Shown here: positions 24,388 to 31,760 of the stretch, one piece after another
Layout of the letters: each line of letters starts with the position of its first letter
Position numbering within the stretch: position 1 is the stretch's first letter
Source: NAK82 sp036172345
GTDB taxonomy: Bacteria; Chloroflexota; Anaerolineae; 4572-78; NAK82
NCBI GenBank assembly: GCA_036172345.1
Contig: JASFBB010000353.1
Location: 1 to 33,666, forward strand
Length of the DNA: 33,666 bases
Direction: 5' to 3'
Made by a program: the position numbers and the translations under genes
The notes under the pieces: model-generated
Databases searched by the model: none
What the model was told of the DNA's origin: nothing
Seen by the model: the letters and a program-made list of their open reading frames with translations, nothing else

Positions 24388-25233
24388 ATGCCCGAAGTAG
24401 TAGGTGTTCGTTTCAAGCCTTGCACAAAAATGTACTACTTCAGCCCTGGTGTGATAACCGATTTGAAAATTGGGGATCCGGTTATTGTGGAAACAGTTCA
24501 GGGCGAGGAGCTGGGTTGGGTTGTTATGGCTCCGACCATAGTGAGTGATGATGAAATCAAAGGGAAGCTCAAGGCCATCATCCGACGTGCTACACCTGTT
24601 GATCTGGCTATGGCGGAAGAATTTCGCAGCAAAGAAGCTGCCGCATTAGCGAAGTGTCGGGAGAAAATCGCCGCGATGGGACTGCCAATGAAGGTGATCG
24701 GGGCGGAGTACAGCTTCAATGGAGAACGGTTGGTGATCTCCTTTGTGGCAGAGGAAAGGGTCGATTTTCGTGAGCTCGTGCGCCAATTGGCTAAATCGTT
24801 CAAGACCCATGTAGAAATGAGACAGATTGGGGCTCGTGATGAAGCAAAATTACTTGGGGGTTACGCAGTTTGTGGAAGAGAGCTGTGCTGTGCCTCATGG
24901 CTCACTGAGTTCCACCCTGTTTCTATCAAAATGGCCAAACAGCAAGATCTGCCCCTTACGCCCACCGAAATATCAGGTGTGTGTGGACGCTTGTTATGCT
25001 GCCTAGTGTTTGAAAATGACCTGTATATTGAGATCAAGCAGTCTATGCCCAAGGTGGGATCTATAGTGAACACACCGCACGGAAAAGGCACTATTGTGAG
25101 CCTAAACGTCTTGACTGAGACGCTAATGGTGGAGTTGCAAAACGAGCTCACCGTCGAGGTCAAAGCTAGCGATGTGACACCACTTGCCGAGCAGAAGCGT
25201 CCTGCACGGCCAGAAGGAAAGTCTTCGCGTTAG
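24388..25233 (+). CDS. ricT: RicT/YaaT-like PSP1-domain protein
   Basis: A 281-residue PSP1-family protein. In Bacillus subtilis, RicT (YaaT) joins RicA and RicF in an Fe-S complex that stimulates RNase Y processing of mRNA and influences sporulation and biofilm formation. Seen: the N-terminal VGVRFKPCTKMYYFSPG, the PSP1 core with EEFRSKEAAALAKCREKI and RLVISFVAEERVDFRELVRQL, and the paired cysteine motifs CGRELCC (C162, C167, C168) and CGRLLCC (C199, C204, C205) that can ligate an iron-sulfur cluster. The C-terminal 20 residues are basic and probably disordered. Start ATG 24388 lies seven bases after the holB stop. No ricA or ricF homologue is in the window. Confidence 0.93.
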   Translation: MPEVVGVRFKPCTKMYYFSPGVITDLKIGDPVIVETVQGEELGWVVMAPTIVSDDEIKGKLKAIIRRATPVDLAMAEEFRSKEAAALAKCREKIAAMGLPMKVIGAEYSFNGERLVISFVAEERVDFRELVRQLAKSFKTHVEMRQIGARDEAKLLGGYAVCGRELCCASWLTEFHPVSIKMAKQQDLPLTPTEISGVCGRLLCCLVFENDLYIEIKQSMPKVGSIVNTPHGKGTIVSLNVLTETLMVELQNELTVEVKASDVTPLAEQKRPARPEGKSSR

Positions 25234-25272
25234 TAGCTGCCTGACCGAATATCTGGCAGCAATTCACAACGT

Positions 25273-25533
25273 TTAGCGTGGCTCGACCACGATTTTAAGT
25301 GCGGTTCGCTCCTGTCCCTCAATATCCACCTCTGCGAAGGAGGGGATGCAGATGATGTCCATGCCTTCCAGAGCCAGATATCCCCTGGCAATGGCGATTG
25401 CTTTGATCGCCTGATTCACTGCTCCGGCACCAATGGCTTGCACTTCGGCGCGACCGGTCCCCCGAATAACACCCGCAATCGCGCCAGCTACCGCTGTTGA
25501 ACGAGACTTGGCCGATACCTTGATGACGTCCAT
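25273..25533 (-). CDS. spoVS: Stage V sporulation protein S (SpoVS)
   Basis: An 86-residue protein matching SpoVS along its whole length: MDVIKVSAKSRSTAVAGAIA, VIRGTGRAEVQAIGAGAVNQ, AIKAIAIARGYL and ERTALKIVVEPR. SpoVS adopts an Alba-like fold. In Bacillus it affects the passage into stage V of sporulation and septation, but it is widely kept in non-sporulating bacteria, where its role is unclear. The start ATG at 25533 follows a perfect AAGGAGG at seven bases spacing, and a promoter is visible at 25585-25613. It converges with ricT and is downstream of the MurE-type gene on the same strand but has its own promoter. Confidence 0.95.
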   Translation of the reverse strand: MDVIKVSAKSRSTAVAGAIAGVIRGTGRAEVQAIGAGAVNQAIKAIAIARGYLALEGMDIICIPSFAEVDIEGQERTALKIVVEPR

Positions 25534-25584
25534 GGGTGAGCCTCCTTGAACTGGTGCATCGCTCAGTGCCTGTTTTAATGATTA

Positions 25585-25613
25585 ATTTTACACCTTTATT
25601 TGATTTTGCTCAA
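25585..25613 (-). promoter_or_regulatory. spoVS promoter
   Basis: Minus strand: -35 TTGAGC at 25613-25608, 17-base spacer, -10 TAAAAT at 25590-25585 preceded by GTG. The leader is about 45 bases and contains the AAGGAGG site. Confidence 0.6.
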
Positions 25614-25639
25614 GATGTTTTATAACCTCCCCCTTACAA

Positions 25640-25675
25640 AAATTGAAATTGTCCCGACAGTGTCACCATCTGTCG
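25640..25675 (-). terminator. Possible weak terminator after the MurE-type gene
   Basis: On the minus strand CGACAG (25675-25670) pairs with CTGTCG (25660-25655) around a 9-base loop. A T-rich stretch (AATTTCAATTTTT) follows after five bases. The stem is short and the T-run is distant, so this is tentative. Confidence 0.3.
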
Positions 25676-25681
25676 ATACAC

Positions 25682-27241
25682 TCAACTGTGAGCAGTGGGT
25701 AGAGTGTTCATCACTCCTCCCTCTAGAGCCAGCATTAAAGCTGCGCGATCGTCCCATTCGTACTCTACGTCACCAAAACACATACTGCGCTCGTGTCCTT
25801 TTCCACACACCAGCAACACATCGCCTGGCTTGGCCAACGCGACTCCGCGGGCTATAGCTGCTCCGCGATCGCGAATGCGCTCAAACCTCTCGCCCTCGAT
25901 CCATCCGCCTTGACGGCATCCTTCGGCAATCGCCTCCAGGATAGCATCCAGAGATTCAGTGCGTGGATCCTCTGCCGTGAGCACAGCATAATCGGCCAAT
26001 TCGGCAGCTGCTCGCCCCATTAGTTCGCGCTTCTCCACGTCGCGCAGACCAGCGCATCCAAATACCACGATCACACGCCCTCCGGGTGCAGCCAGGCTGC
26101 GCGCAGACCTTAGGGCCTGACGCAGCGAATTGGGTGTGTGGGCAAAATCAATGAGCGCAGTGAAGGGCTGCCCTCGTTCCACGCGTTCCATACGTCCTTT
26201 TACACCCTGAAACACGCGCAATGCTCGTTGCACGTCCGTGGGTGATGCTCCCATAGCGAGCCCCGCCGTTGCAGCAGCCAGTATATTGAACATATTAAAC
26301 TCGCCGATTAAGGTGCTTTGCAGAGGAAAAGTGCCCCAAGGCGACTCAATGATCATCCGAATGCCTTCCGGTGTGCATTGCACTTGGCTCGCTCTCACCT
26401 CAGCATGCGGGTGTCTGCCATAAGTGACCATCATATCAGCAGAATGGCTTTGTAGGTACTCGTAGGAGCTGTCGTCCCTATTCAGAACGGCAACCTTGGG
26501 CACACCTGGTTTGCGTGCAGCTGTGCTCAGCCCAGCGAATAACCTGGCTTTAGCAGCTTGATAAGCCTCTAATGAACCATGCAGATCGAGGTGTTCATGG
26601 GTGATGTTTGTCACCACTGCTACGTCAAAGTCGCACGCTGTCACACGGTGCTGTGCAAGGCCATGGGAAGTGGCCTCCAGGACGCACACCTCGATCCCCT
26701 CAGATGCCATATCAGCCAGCAATCGCTGCACATCGAATGCATCCGGTGTGGTGGTATGCAATCCTGTGTCAACTACTCTATCTCGAAGGACCGCACCAAC
26801 CGTGCTAACCATACCCACCTGGCGCGCGCTTGCACGAAGGATGTAATGGATCAGGTGAACGGTGGTAGTCTTACCGTCCGTGCCCGTTACTCCCACCATA
26901 GTCATCCTTCGTGTGGGGAAACCGTGCCATGCTGCGCTCAGCCATGCAAGTGCTTCACGCCCGTCGGGCACCTGGACATAGACGATCTCGTTGTCTGGGC
27001 ATAATTGCTGTGGTAATTCCACCTCCTGGATATGCCGCTCACCGACTATGCAGCAGGCGCCATTTCGGACTGCCTGCTCGATGAACGAGTGGCCATCCAC
27101 GGCCACACCGCGGTAAGCAACAAACAAGCTACCAGGGCATGCCTGGCGCGAATCCCATACAAGAGCGGTGATGTGCTTGCTCGGATCACCCTGCTGGACT
27201 TGATATGAAGGTAATGCGCTCAGCAAACGTGGAAGCTCCAT
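25682..27241 (-). CDS. murE: MurE-type UDP-N-acetylmuramyl-tripeptide ligase
   Basis: A 519-residue Mur ligase that would add the third residue of the peptidoglycan stem peptide, using ATP. Seen: the N-terminal uridine-binding domain with DSRQACPGSLFVAYRG, P-loop GVTGTDGKTTT near 117-127, HTTTPDAFDVQRLLADM, EATSHGLAQHR, TNITHEHLDLHGS, the lysine expected to be carbamylated at 231, the DFAHTP motif near 365-370 and ED-PR at 424-427. Meso-diaminopimelate enzymes carry DNPR at this last site, so the amino acid added is uncertain. The usual GGDRD stretch reads CAGLRDVEKRELMG. The start ATG at 27241 has AGGA eight bases upstream. It stands alone, outside a division/cell-wall cluster, and diverges from the cysteine desulfurase gene. 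Confidence 0.88.
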   Translation of the reverse strand: MELPRLLSALPSYQVQQGDPSKHITALVWDSRQACPGSLFVAYRGVAVDGHSFIEQAVRNGACCIVGERHIQEVELPQQLCPDNEIVYVQVPDGREALAWLSAAWHGFPTRRMTMVGVTGTDGKTTTVHLIHYILRASARQVGMVSTVGAVLRDRVVDTGLHTTTPDAFDVQRLLADMASEGIEVCVLEATSHGLAQHRVTACDFDVAVVTNITHEHLDLHGSLEAYQAAKARLFAGLSTAARKPGVPKVAVLNRDDSSYEYLQSHSADMMVTYGRHPHAEVRASQVQCTPEGIRMIIESPWGTFPLQSTLIGEFNMFNILAAATAGLAMGASPTDVQRALRVFQGVKGRMERVERGQPFTALIDFAHTPNSLRQALRSARSLAAPGGRVIVVFGCAGLRDVEKRELMGRAAAELADYAVLTAEDPRTESLDAILEAIAEGCRQGGWIEGERFERIRDRGAAIARGVALAKPGDVLLVCGKGHERSMCFGDVEYEWDDRAALMLALEGGVMNTLPTAHS

Positions 27242-27261
27242 TAAAATTATCCTGTGTTTCT

Positions 27262-27290
27262 ACTATAGCAGCCTATTGCCGAGCCAGCAA
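27262..27290 (-). promoter_or_regulatory. murE-type gene promoter
   Basis: Minus strand: TTGCTG at 27290-27285, 17-base spacer, TATAGT at 27267-27262. Transcription would begin about 14 bases before the ATG, leaving just room for the AGGA ribosome-binding site. The -35 match is weak. Confidence 0.5.
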
Positions 27291-27362
27291 GCGCTTTTTG
27301 GGAAAATTTCAGGGCTTCTCGATGATAATCTTGTGGTTCAGGATGGTGGAGGACTTCCGGCA

Positions 27363-27444
27363 CTTAGACTCAGAGCAGTAAAGTATAAATGAATAATTCA
27401 GGCAACTTTTCCAAACATTGCCTTGACAGAAATCTCAGTCTAAG
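27363..27444 (+). promoter_or_regulatory. Paired inverted 8-mers around the cysteine desulfurase promoter
   Basis: CTTAGACT at 27363-27370 and its exact reverse complement AGTCTAAG at 27437-27444 lie 74 bases apart. The second copy is inside the -35/-10 spacer of the promoter at 27423-27451. This could be a pair of operator sites or a chance repeat. Confidence 0.3.
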
Positions 27445-27451
27445 GTATTAT
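27423..27451 (+). promoter_or_regulatory. Promoter of the cysteine desulfurase-mnmA operon
   Basis: -35 TTGACA at 27423-27428 (perfect), 17-base spacer, -10 TATTAT at 27446-27451 (five of six). Transcription should start near 27458, about 56 bases before the ATG. Confidence 0.8.
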
Positions 27452-27513
27452 CAAGTATTTAGATCGCTCATGGATGATAACCGACAATTATAGGGAGGTA
27501 GGGAGGAGTTGAA

Positions 27514-28716
27514 ATGGACATAAATGCTCCAGAGATTTCTGAGGGGACATCTACCAGGCAAGTGATCTATCTGGATCATTCTGCATCCACTCCTGTGGAC
27601 GCACGCGTGCTCGAAGCGATGATGCCGTTTTTCTCTGCGCATTACGGTAATCCTTCCGGCATACACTCTCAGGCACGTGCTTCGGCGCTTGCATTGGATC
27701 AGGCCAGAATAGAGGTGGCAGCAGTGCTTGGTTGCAAACCCAAGGAGATAATCTTTACAAGTTGTGGCACAGAGAGTGATAATCTTGCCATTCGGGGTGT
27801 CGCTTTTGCTGCGGCACAGGCGGGCAAAGGCCGACACATCGTCACCAGCGTATGTGAACACCACGCTGTTACCCATACCATTGCGCAGCTATGTGAATAC
27901 TTCGGCTTTCAGCAAACTTTAGTGCCCGTTGATCGTTGGGGAATGGTTGATCCGGCGGATGTGAAGCGCGCGATCCGTCCCGATACCGTGTTAATCAGCA
28001 TCATACATGCTAACAATGAAGTGGGCACTATCCAACCCTTGGCCGAAGTCGGTGAGATTGCCCAAGACTACGGGATCCCTTTGCATACAGATGCGGTGCA
28101 AGCAGGGGGCTATCTGGATTTAAACGTGGATCGTCTCCATGTGGATTTACTGTCTCTTTCGGGGCACAAGTTCTACGCTCCCAAAGGGGTCGGTGTATTA
28201 TTTGTGCGCGAGGGAATCGCGTTATTGCCGCAACAGACTGGCGGCGGGCACGAGAGTGGACGGCGCGCCGGCACAGAAAATGTCCCTTACATCGTCGGCC
28301 TGGCAAAAGCGCTCAAATTGGCCCAAGATATGCGTGCCACAGAGAATGAGCGTCTTGCCCGGTTACGGGACGATCTCATCCGGGGTGTTCAAGCAGCTAT
28401 ACCCGATTCTCAGCTGACAGGTCATCCCACTCAAAGGTTGCCGCACCATGCCAGCTTTGTCATTCCGGGAGTGGAAGCAAATGCGCTTTTGATGCACCTC
28501 GATCTGGCCGGTATCTGTGCCGCCAGTGGAAGCGCTTGTAATACGGGAGCATCAAAACCAAGCGATATTCTGCTTGCGATGGGCATTTCACCGCAGCTAG
28601 CGCGCGGAGCGCTGCGTTTGACTCTGGGTCGTTCTACCACAGCGGAGGATATCGGGGTGGTTCTGACTGTGTTGCCCACAATTGTGGATCGGTTGAGAAC
28701 CTTGCGTCCGGTGTGA
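27514..28716 (+). CDS. Cysteine desulfurase (NifS/IscS family)
   Basis: A 400-residue PLP enzyme that removes sulfur from cysteine as a protein-bound persulfide. Seen: VIYLDHSASTPVDARVLEAM, FTSCGTESDNLAIRG, CEHHAVTHT, HANNEVGTIQPL, HTDAVQAGGY, the PLP lysine K219 in SLSGHKFYAPKG, GGGHESGRRAGTENVPYIVGLA, and the catalytic cysteine C342 in ASGSACNTG. This is the NifS/IscS subgroup. The start ATG at 27514 follows GGGAGGAG. The next gene, 16 bases downstream, is mnmA, which needs a sulfur donor, so this enzyme probably supplies tRNA thiolation and perhaps Fe-S assembly. No iscU or nifU is in the window, so I do not assign iscS or nifS. Confidence 0.95.
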   Translation: MDINAPEISEGTSTRQVIYLDHSASTPVDARVLEAMMPFFSAHYGNPSGIHSQARASALALDQARIEVAAVLGCKPKEIIFTSCGTESDNLAIRGVAFAAAQAGKGRHIVTSVCEHHAVTHTIAQLCEYFGFQQTLVPVDRWGMVDPADVKRAIRPDTVLISIIHANNEVGTIQPLAEVGEIAQDYGIPLHTDAVQAGGYLDLNVDRLHVDLLSLSGHKFYAPKGVGVLFVREGIALLPQQTGGGHESGRRAGTENVPYIVGLAKALKLAQDMRATENERLARLRDDLIRGVQAAIPDSQLTGHPTQRLPHHASFVIPGVEANALLMHLDLAGICAASGSACNTGASKPSDILLAMGISPQLARGALRLTLGRSTTAEDIGVVLTVLPTIVDRLRTLRPV

Positions 28717-28732
28717 GGAATGGTGGGTCGTT

Positions 28733-29803
28733 ATGACAGAGCGAGGCACTGTCGTTGTCGCTATGAGCGGAGGAGTGGATAGCTCAGTTGCTGCAGCACT
28801 CCTTGTCGAACAAGGATATGCGGTAATTGGGGTTATGCTGCGCCTGTGGGCAGCGTGCGACTCGGAGAGCAATCGCTGCTGCACCTCAGACAGCATAGCG
28901 ACAGCACGCCAGGTGGCAGCTCAGTTAAACATACCTTTTTATGTGCTTGATTATCGCGAGACATTTAGGCGCATCGTAGTGGATTATTTTATCTCCACTT
29001 ATGCAGCCGGCCGCACGCCCAATCCATGTATCATATGTAATGAACGCGTTCGTTTTGGCCTACTGTTGAATGAGGCCCTGGTGCTGGGTGCGCAATACCT
29101 GGCGACCGGTCATTATGCCCGTGTACATCGCACAGAGGCAGGGGAATACCGACTCATGCGAGGAAAAGACCTCACCAGGGATCAGAGCTACGTCCTTCAC
29201 CGCTTAAATCAGCAGCAGCTCCGGCACGTATTGTTCCCTTTGGGAGATTGGCTGAAGTCCGATGTACGCCAGATGGCTCTGCAACGGGGATTGATCGTGC
29301 ACGATCGGGCTGAAAGTCAGGATTTATGTTTTGCGGGTGAAAATGGTGACTATCGTGCCTTTATTGCACAATATACCCCTCAGCTAGTGCGTCCCGGCCC
29401 CTTGTTGGACACAAGTGGAACGCTACTGGGTCAACACCAAGGTTTAGCGTTTTACACCATTGGGCAACGCAAAGGTTTAGGGATCACACGGGCACAACGT
29501 ACTTATGTGGTACGGCTCGATCCTATTCGCAATGCGATCATCGTTGGGGGTGCAGAAGAGTTGGGCCGTGATGAGCTATTTGCCGGAGCAGTCCACTATA
29601 TCGGTGGACAGGCGCCCACTTCGCCCTTGCGTGTTACCGCACGCATTCGTTATAAGTCTCCGGACGTCCCGGCAACGTTGACTTGTCTGGAGGACAATCG
29701 CGTCCATATCAAGTTCGACCAACCTCTGCGTGATATCACCCCTGGCCAGGCAGTGGTATTCTACCAAGGCGATGTTGTGCTTGGGGGCGGTTTCATCGAG
29801 TAA
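28733..29803 (+). CDS. mnmA: tRNA-specific 2-thiouridylase
   Basis: A 356-residue enzyme that converts the wobble uridine of certain tRNAs (Lys, Glu, Gln) to 2-thiouridine using ATP and a persulfide sulfur. Seen: the PP-loop SGGVDSS at 12-18 for ATP binding, RTPNPCIICNERVRFG with catalytic C99, LATGHYAR, the DQSYVLHRL segment, ESQDLCF with the second catalytic cysteine C199, FYTIGQRKGLGI, and a C-terminal beta-barrel. The start ATG at 28733 has GGTGGG upstream. It lies 16 bases after the cysteine desulfurase, the expected sulfur donor, and starts a run of closely spaced small genes. Confidence 0.96.
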   Translation: MTERGTVVVAMSGGVDSSVAAALLVEQGYAVIGVMLRLWAACDSESNRCCTSDSIATARQVAAQLNIPFYVLDYRETFRRIVVDYFISTYAAGRTPNPCIICNERVRFGLLLNEALVLGAQYLATGHYARVHRTEAGEYRLMRGKDLTRDQSYVLHRLNQQQLRHVLFPLGDWLKSDVRQMALQRGLIVHDRAESQDLCFAGENGDYRAFIAQYTPQLVRPGPLLDTSGTLLGQHQGLAFYTIGQRKGLGITRAQRTYVVRLDPIRNAIIVGGAEELGRDELFAGAVHYIGGQAPTSPLRVTARIRYKSPDVPATLTCLEDNRVHIKFDQPLRDITPGQAVVFYQGDVVLGGGFIE

Positions 29804-29821
29804 TAGTAACAGTACAAGAAT

Positions 29822-30070
29822 ATGTCACCAGAGCTCTTATTGACCGTGCTCTTTGGAGCGAGCTTCGGAGCGCTCTTCCATTTATATTATGGGCGCAGGT
29901 CACGCCAGCTGTTGGCATTCTTGTTGGCTTCCATAGTCGGATTTGCCGTCGGACAGCTAATCGGAGAAATCGCCAGCCTTGAAATCTTCACTATAGGGCG
30001 TTTGCATCCAATAGAGGGAAGCCTTGGCAGCGGTGCGTTTCTCTTCATTGCCAGGTGGTTGAAACTGTAA
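29822..30070 (+). CDS. Small membrane protein of unknown function
   Basis: An 82-residue hydrophobic protein with about three membrane-spanning stretches: LLLTVLFGASFGALFHLYY, LLAFLLASIVGFAVGQLIG, and a C-terminal SGAFLFIARWL. I do not recognise the family. A short arginine-rich loop (YGRRSRQ) after the first segment suggests a positive-inside orientation. It begins 18 bases after mnmA and is probably cotranscribed. The ribosome-binding site is weak. Its place at the head of a set of small membrane genes suggests a shared membrane role, but nothing more specific can be said. Confidence 0.65.
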   Translation: MSPELLLTVLFGASFGALFHLYYGRRSRQLLAFLLASIVGFAVGQLIGEIASLEIFTIGRLHPIEGSLGSGAFLFIARWLKL

Positions 30071-30124
30071 TAAAATTTCTATGAAAACACTCTATGAGCA
30101 ACTTTGCTAAGAGGAGCAGCTACA

Positions 30125-30622
30125 ATGCCTGAGGACCACTCCCAACATGCCGGTGCGTTTGATGTTCCTGTAGCTCCCCGTACAACGGGTCCCAACTTGC
30201 CTGAGAGGGGGTGGCGCGCTGCGGGCACTCGTCTACCGGTGCTCGCGGCGATGGGGTGGGTAGCGGCCCTGGTAGTGGGAGTTATCCTGCTCGGTGTGTT
30301 TATGTTTCGCAGTCCGGCAACAGCAGCCACGTTACGAGACATTTTTTTGGTGATTTTGGGCGTGCAATCGATGATCATCGGCTTGTTGCTGATCGCTATT
30401 TTAGTATTGATTGTATACTTGGTTCTGAAGCTCTATGATCTTGTTCACTTCTTTCAGATCGAGCTGCGTCCCATTATACAGCAGGCAGATGACACGGTGC
30501 GCACCGTCCGCAGTCGTACTGTTTTTATCAGCGATTCGGCGGTCAAACCGGTCATTGAGGTTATGGCTTGTGTAGCCGCTGTAAAGAGCATCGTCCGATC
30601 GTTCACCCGATCGGAGCGGTGA
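30125..30622 (+). CDS. Two-helix membrane protein, hypothetical
   Basis: A 165-residue protein. Residues 1-40 are polar and proline-rich (MPEDHSQHAGAFDVPVAPRT region). Two membrane helices follow at about 40-61 (LAAMGWVAALVVGVILLGVF) and 75-105 (FLVILGVQSMIIGLLLIAIL onward), then a charged tail of about 60 residues with ELRPIIQQADDTVRTVRSRTVF and a C-terminal SFTRSER. The tail resembles the amphipathic segments of YtxH-associated proteins, and the next gene encodes a YtxH protein, so the two may work together; this is inference. The ATG at 30125 follows AGAGGAG at eight bases, which rules out the longer frame from 30104. Confidence 0.7.
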   Translation: MPEDHSQHAGAFDVPVAPRTTGPNLPERGWRAAGTRLPVLAAMGWVAALVVGVILLGVFMFRSPATAATLRDIFLVILGVQSMIIGLLLIAILVLIVYLVLKLYDLVHFFQIELRPIIQQADDTVRTVRSRTVFISDSAVKPVIEVMACVAAVKSIVRSFTRSER

Positions 30623-30669
30623 AATCCAATATGTTCTGATTACGATATCCAAGTAAAAGGAGGCATCAT

Positions 30670-31002
30670 ATGGCGGAGCATGAAAATGGTGTTGGTGAGT
30701 TTTTTGCAGGTTTGATTGTGGGTGGCATGATAGGGGCAGCTTTGGGCTTGCTCTTTGCGCCCCAATCTGGCCCTCAGACACGTGCACAAATTCGTAACAC
30801 GGGACTGGAGTTGAAAGGACGCGTGAACGAGATAATCGCTGAGGCTCAGGAAAAGGCTGAGGCGATAACTGCCGATGCGCGTCGTCGTTCAGAGGAGATC
30901 TTGATCGAGGCACGTCGAAGGGCCGAGGAGATTATCGCAGAAGCGACGAAGAAAGCGGAAGAGATTCAAGCCAATCTTCCCCCCATCGTCAAGTCTGAAT
31001 GA
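30670..31002 (+). CDS. YtxH-domain protein
   Basis: A 110-residue protein with an N-terminal membrane helix FFAGLIVGGMIGAALGLLFAP at about 11-31 followed directly by SGPQTRAQIRNTG, the YtxH signature. From residue 50 on it is a highly charged helix with an approximate 11-residue repeat (AEAQEKAEAIT, ADARRRSEEIL, IEARRRAEEII, AEATKKAEEIQ), probably a coiled coil. YtxH proteins are small general-stress or envelope-associated proteins of poorly defined function. The start ATG at 30670 follows AAAAGGAGG. The dispersed inverted-repeat element begins two bases after the stop codon. Confidence 0.9.
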   Translation: MAEHENGVGEFFAGLIVGGMIGAALGLLFAPQSGPQTRAQIRNTGLELKGRVNEIIAEAQEKAEAITADARRRSEEILIEARRRAEEIIAEATKKAEEIQANLPPIVKSE

Positions 31003-31004
31003 AT

Positions 31005-31093
31005 GAGGGTGTTGAAAAAACATTTTAGTTACCGCTTTATTAGCCTATTTTCCTAACAAAATCTGGACGACCAGGGACTTTTTCAACGTCCTC
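31005..31093. repeat. 89-bp element with 15-bp imperfect inverted repeat ends (MITE-like)
   Basis: GAGGGTGTTGAAAAA (31005-31019) and TTTTTCAACGTCCTC (31079-31093) match as inverted repeats at 13 of 15 positions, with a 59-base AT-rich centre and no coding capacity. The left end matches perfectly, in inverted orientation, a solo copy at 2402-2416. I could not identify a convincing target-site duplication. As RNA it could also fold into a long-loop stem and end the YtxH transcript. Confidence 0.55.
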
Positions 31094-31105
31094 TTATTTA
31101 CCCTA

Positions 31106-31134
31106 TGGACTCGTCCCTGTTTTTGTGTTATACT
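31106..31134 (+). promoter_or_regulatory. Promoter of the small cysteine-containing membrane protein
   Basis: -35 TGGACT at 31106-31111 (four of six), 17-base spacer, -10 TATACT at 31129-31134 with an upstream TGT giving an extended -10. It starts 13 bases after the inverted-repeat element. Confidence 0.55.
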
Positions 31135-31161
31135 AATATATAGAGAAGGGAGGTGAACACG

Positions 31162-31449
31162 ATGGAGTGGTTGACAGACACCGCTGTTATGGTTGGGATG
31201 TTCTTGCTGAGGCTGGGTATACCTCTAGCCGTCACATTGGCCATTGCATGGGCATTGAAGCGCTTGGACGTTCGGTGGCGGCGTGAGGCGGAGGCTAGAT
31301 TGGCATCTCTGAGTCAAGCGATAGCGGCCCAATGCAAATATGTTGGGCAAACTAATCCAGTATGCTGGGTTGCTCGCCGTCAAGCTGAAGGCAGTTTAGC
31401 AGCTGAATGCCGTTCTTGTAGCCAGTTTACGTTGCGCAAAGTGGCATGA
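31162..31449 (+). CDS. Small membrane protein with a four-cysteine tail
   Basis: A 95-residue protein that I do not recognise. One membrane helix covers about 8-32 (VMVGMFLLRLGIPLAVTLAI region). A basic amphipathic helix follows (KRLDVRWRREAEARLASLSQ), then a tail with the spacing C-x9-C-x13-C-x2-C: QCKYVG, PVCWVARRQ, AECRSCSQF. The tail could bind zinc or an iron-sulfur cluster on the cytoplasmic face. The start ATG at 31162 has AAGGGAGGTG about seven bases upstream; a GTG at 31153 would overlap that site. The gene has its own promoter at 31106 and is separated from the YtxH gene by the inverted-repeat element. Confidence 0.72.
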   Translation: MEWLTDTAVMVGMFLLRLGIPLAVTLAIAWALKRLDVRWRREAEARLASLSQAIAAQCKYVGQTNPVCWVARRQAEGSLAAECRSCSQFTLRKVA

Positions 31450-31760
31450 GCATTCCAATCCGCAGTCGCACTTGAATACAATTGGGATCCGCTGAACGAT
31501 TTCTCTCAGGTTGCCATCGCCTCGCTGTATAAGGTCTACTGTTGACGTTGACCTGAGTGTTTGGCGTTGCACACCACCTAGTGACCCCTCTGTAATTATA
31601 TATCCTCTATGCAGCTTGCTTGACGGTTACAGAGAAGTACTAATATTTACATTTTATAAGAAAAGGCTGAGCTAGGAGCATTTTTAGCCTTCTGGCCGCA
31701 GGGTTGCACCTGTACGCGCCGTGGGGTACAATGACTTACCGTAAGCGGCAGGAGGTACGT
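31450..31760 (+). other. Intergenic region ahead of the MBL/beta-CASP gene
   Basis: About 310 bases with no reading frame I believe in. The AT-rich part around 31600-31680 contains TTGACG at 31620-31625 and TAATAT at 31641-31646, spaced 15 bases. A second promoter-like pair lies at 31704-31732. No hairpin with a T-run was found. Confidence 0.5.
31704..31732 (+). promoter_or_regulatory. Candidate promoter of the MBL/beta-CASP gene
   Basis: TTGCAC at 31704-31709, 17-base spacer, TACAAT at 31727-31732. The -10 is good and the -35 weak. If real, transcription begins near 31739, which excludes the longer reading frame from 31704 and supports the GTG start at 31761. Confidence 0.45.

Noticed and set aside
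25236..25260. Bidirectional terminator between ricT and spoVS
   Set aside because: GCTGCC/GGCAGC gives only six pairs before a mismatch, and neither strand has a T-run after it.
31704..31760. Longer MBL protein starting at TTG 31704 or ATG 31731
   Set aside because: This stretch contains a promoter-like pair, and the AGGAGGT site points to GTG 31761, where family similarity begins.
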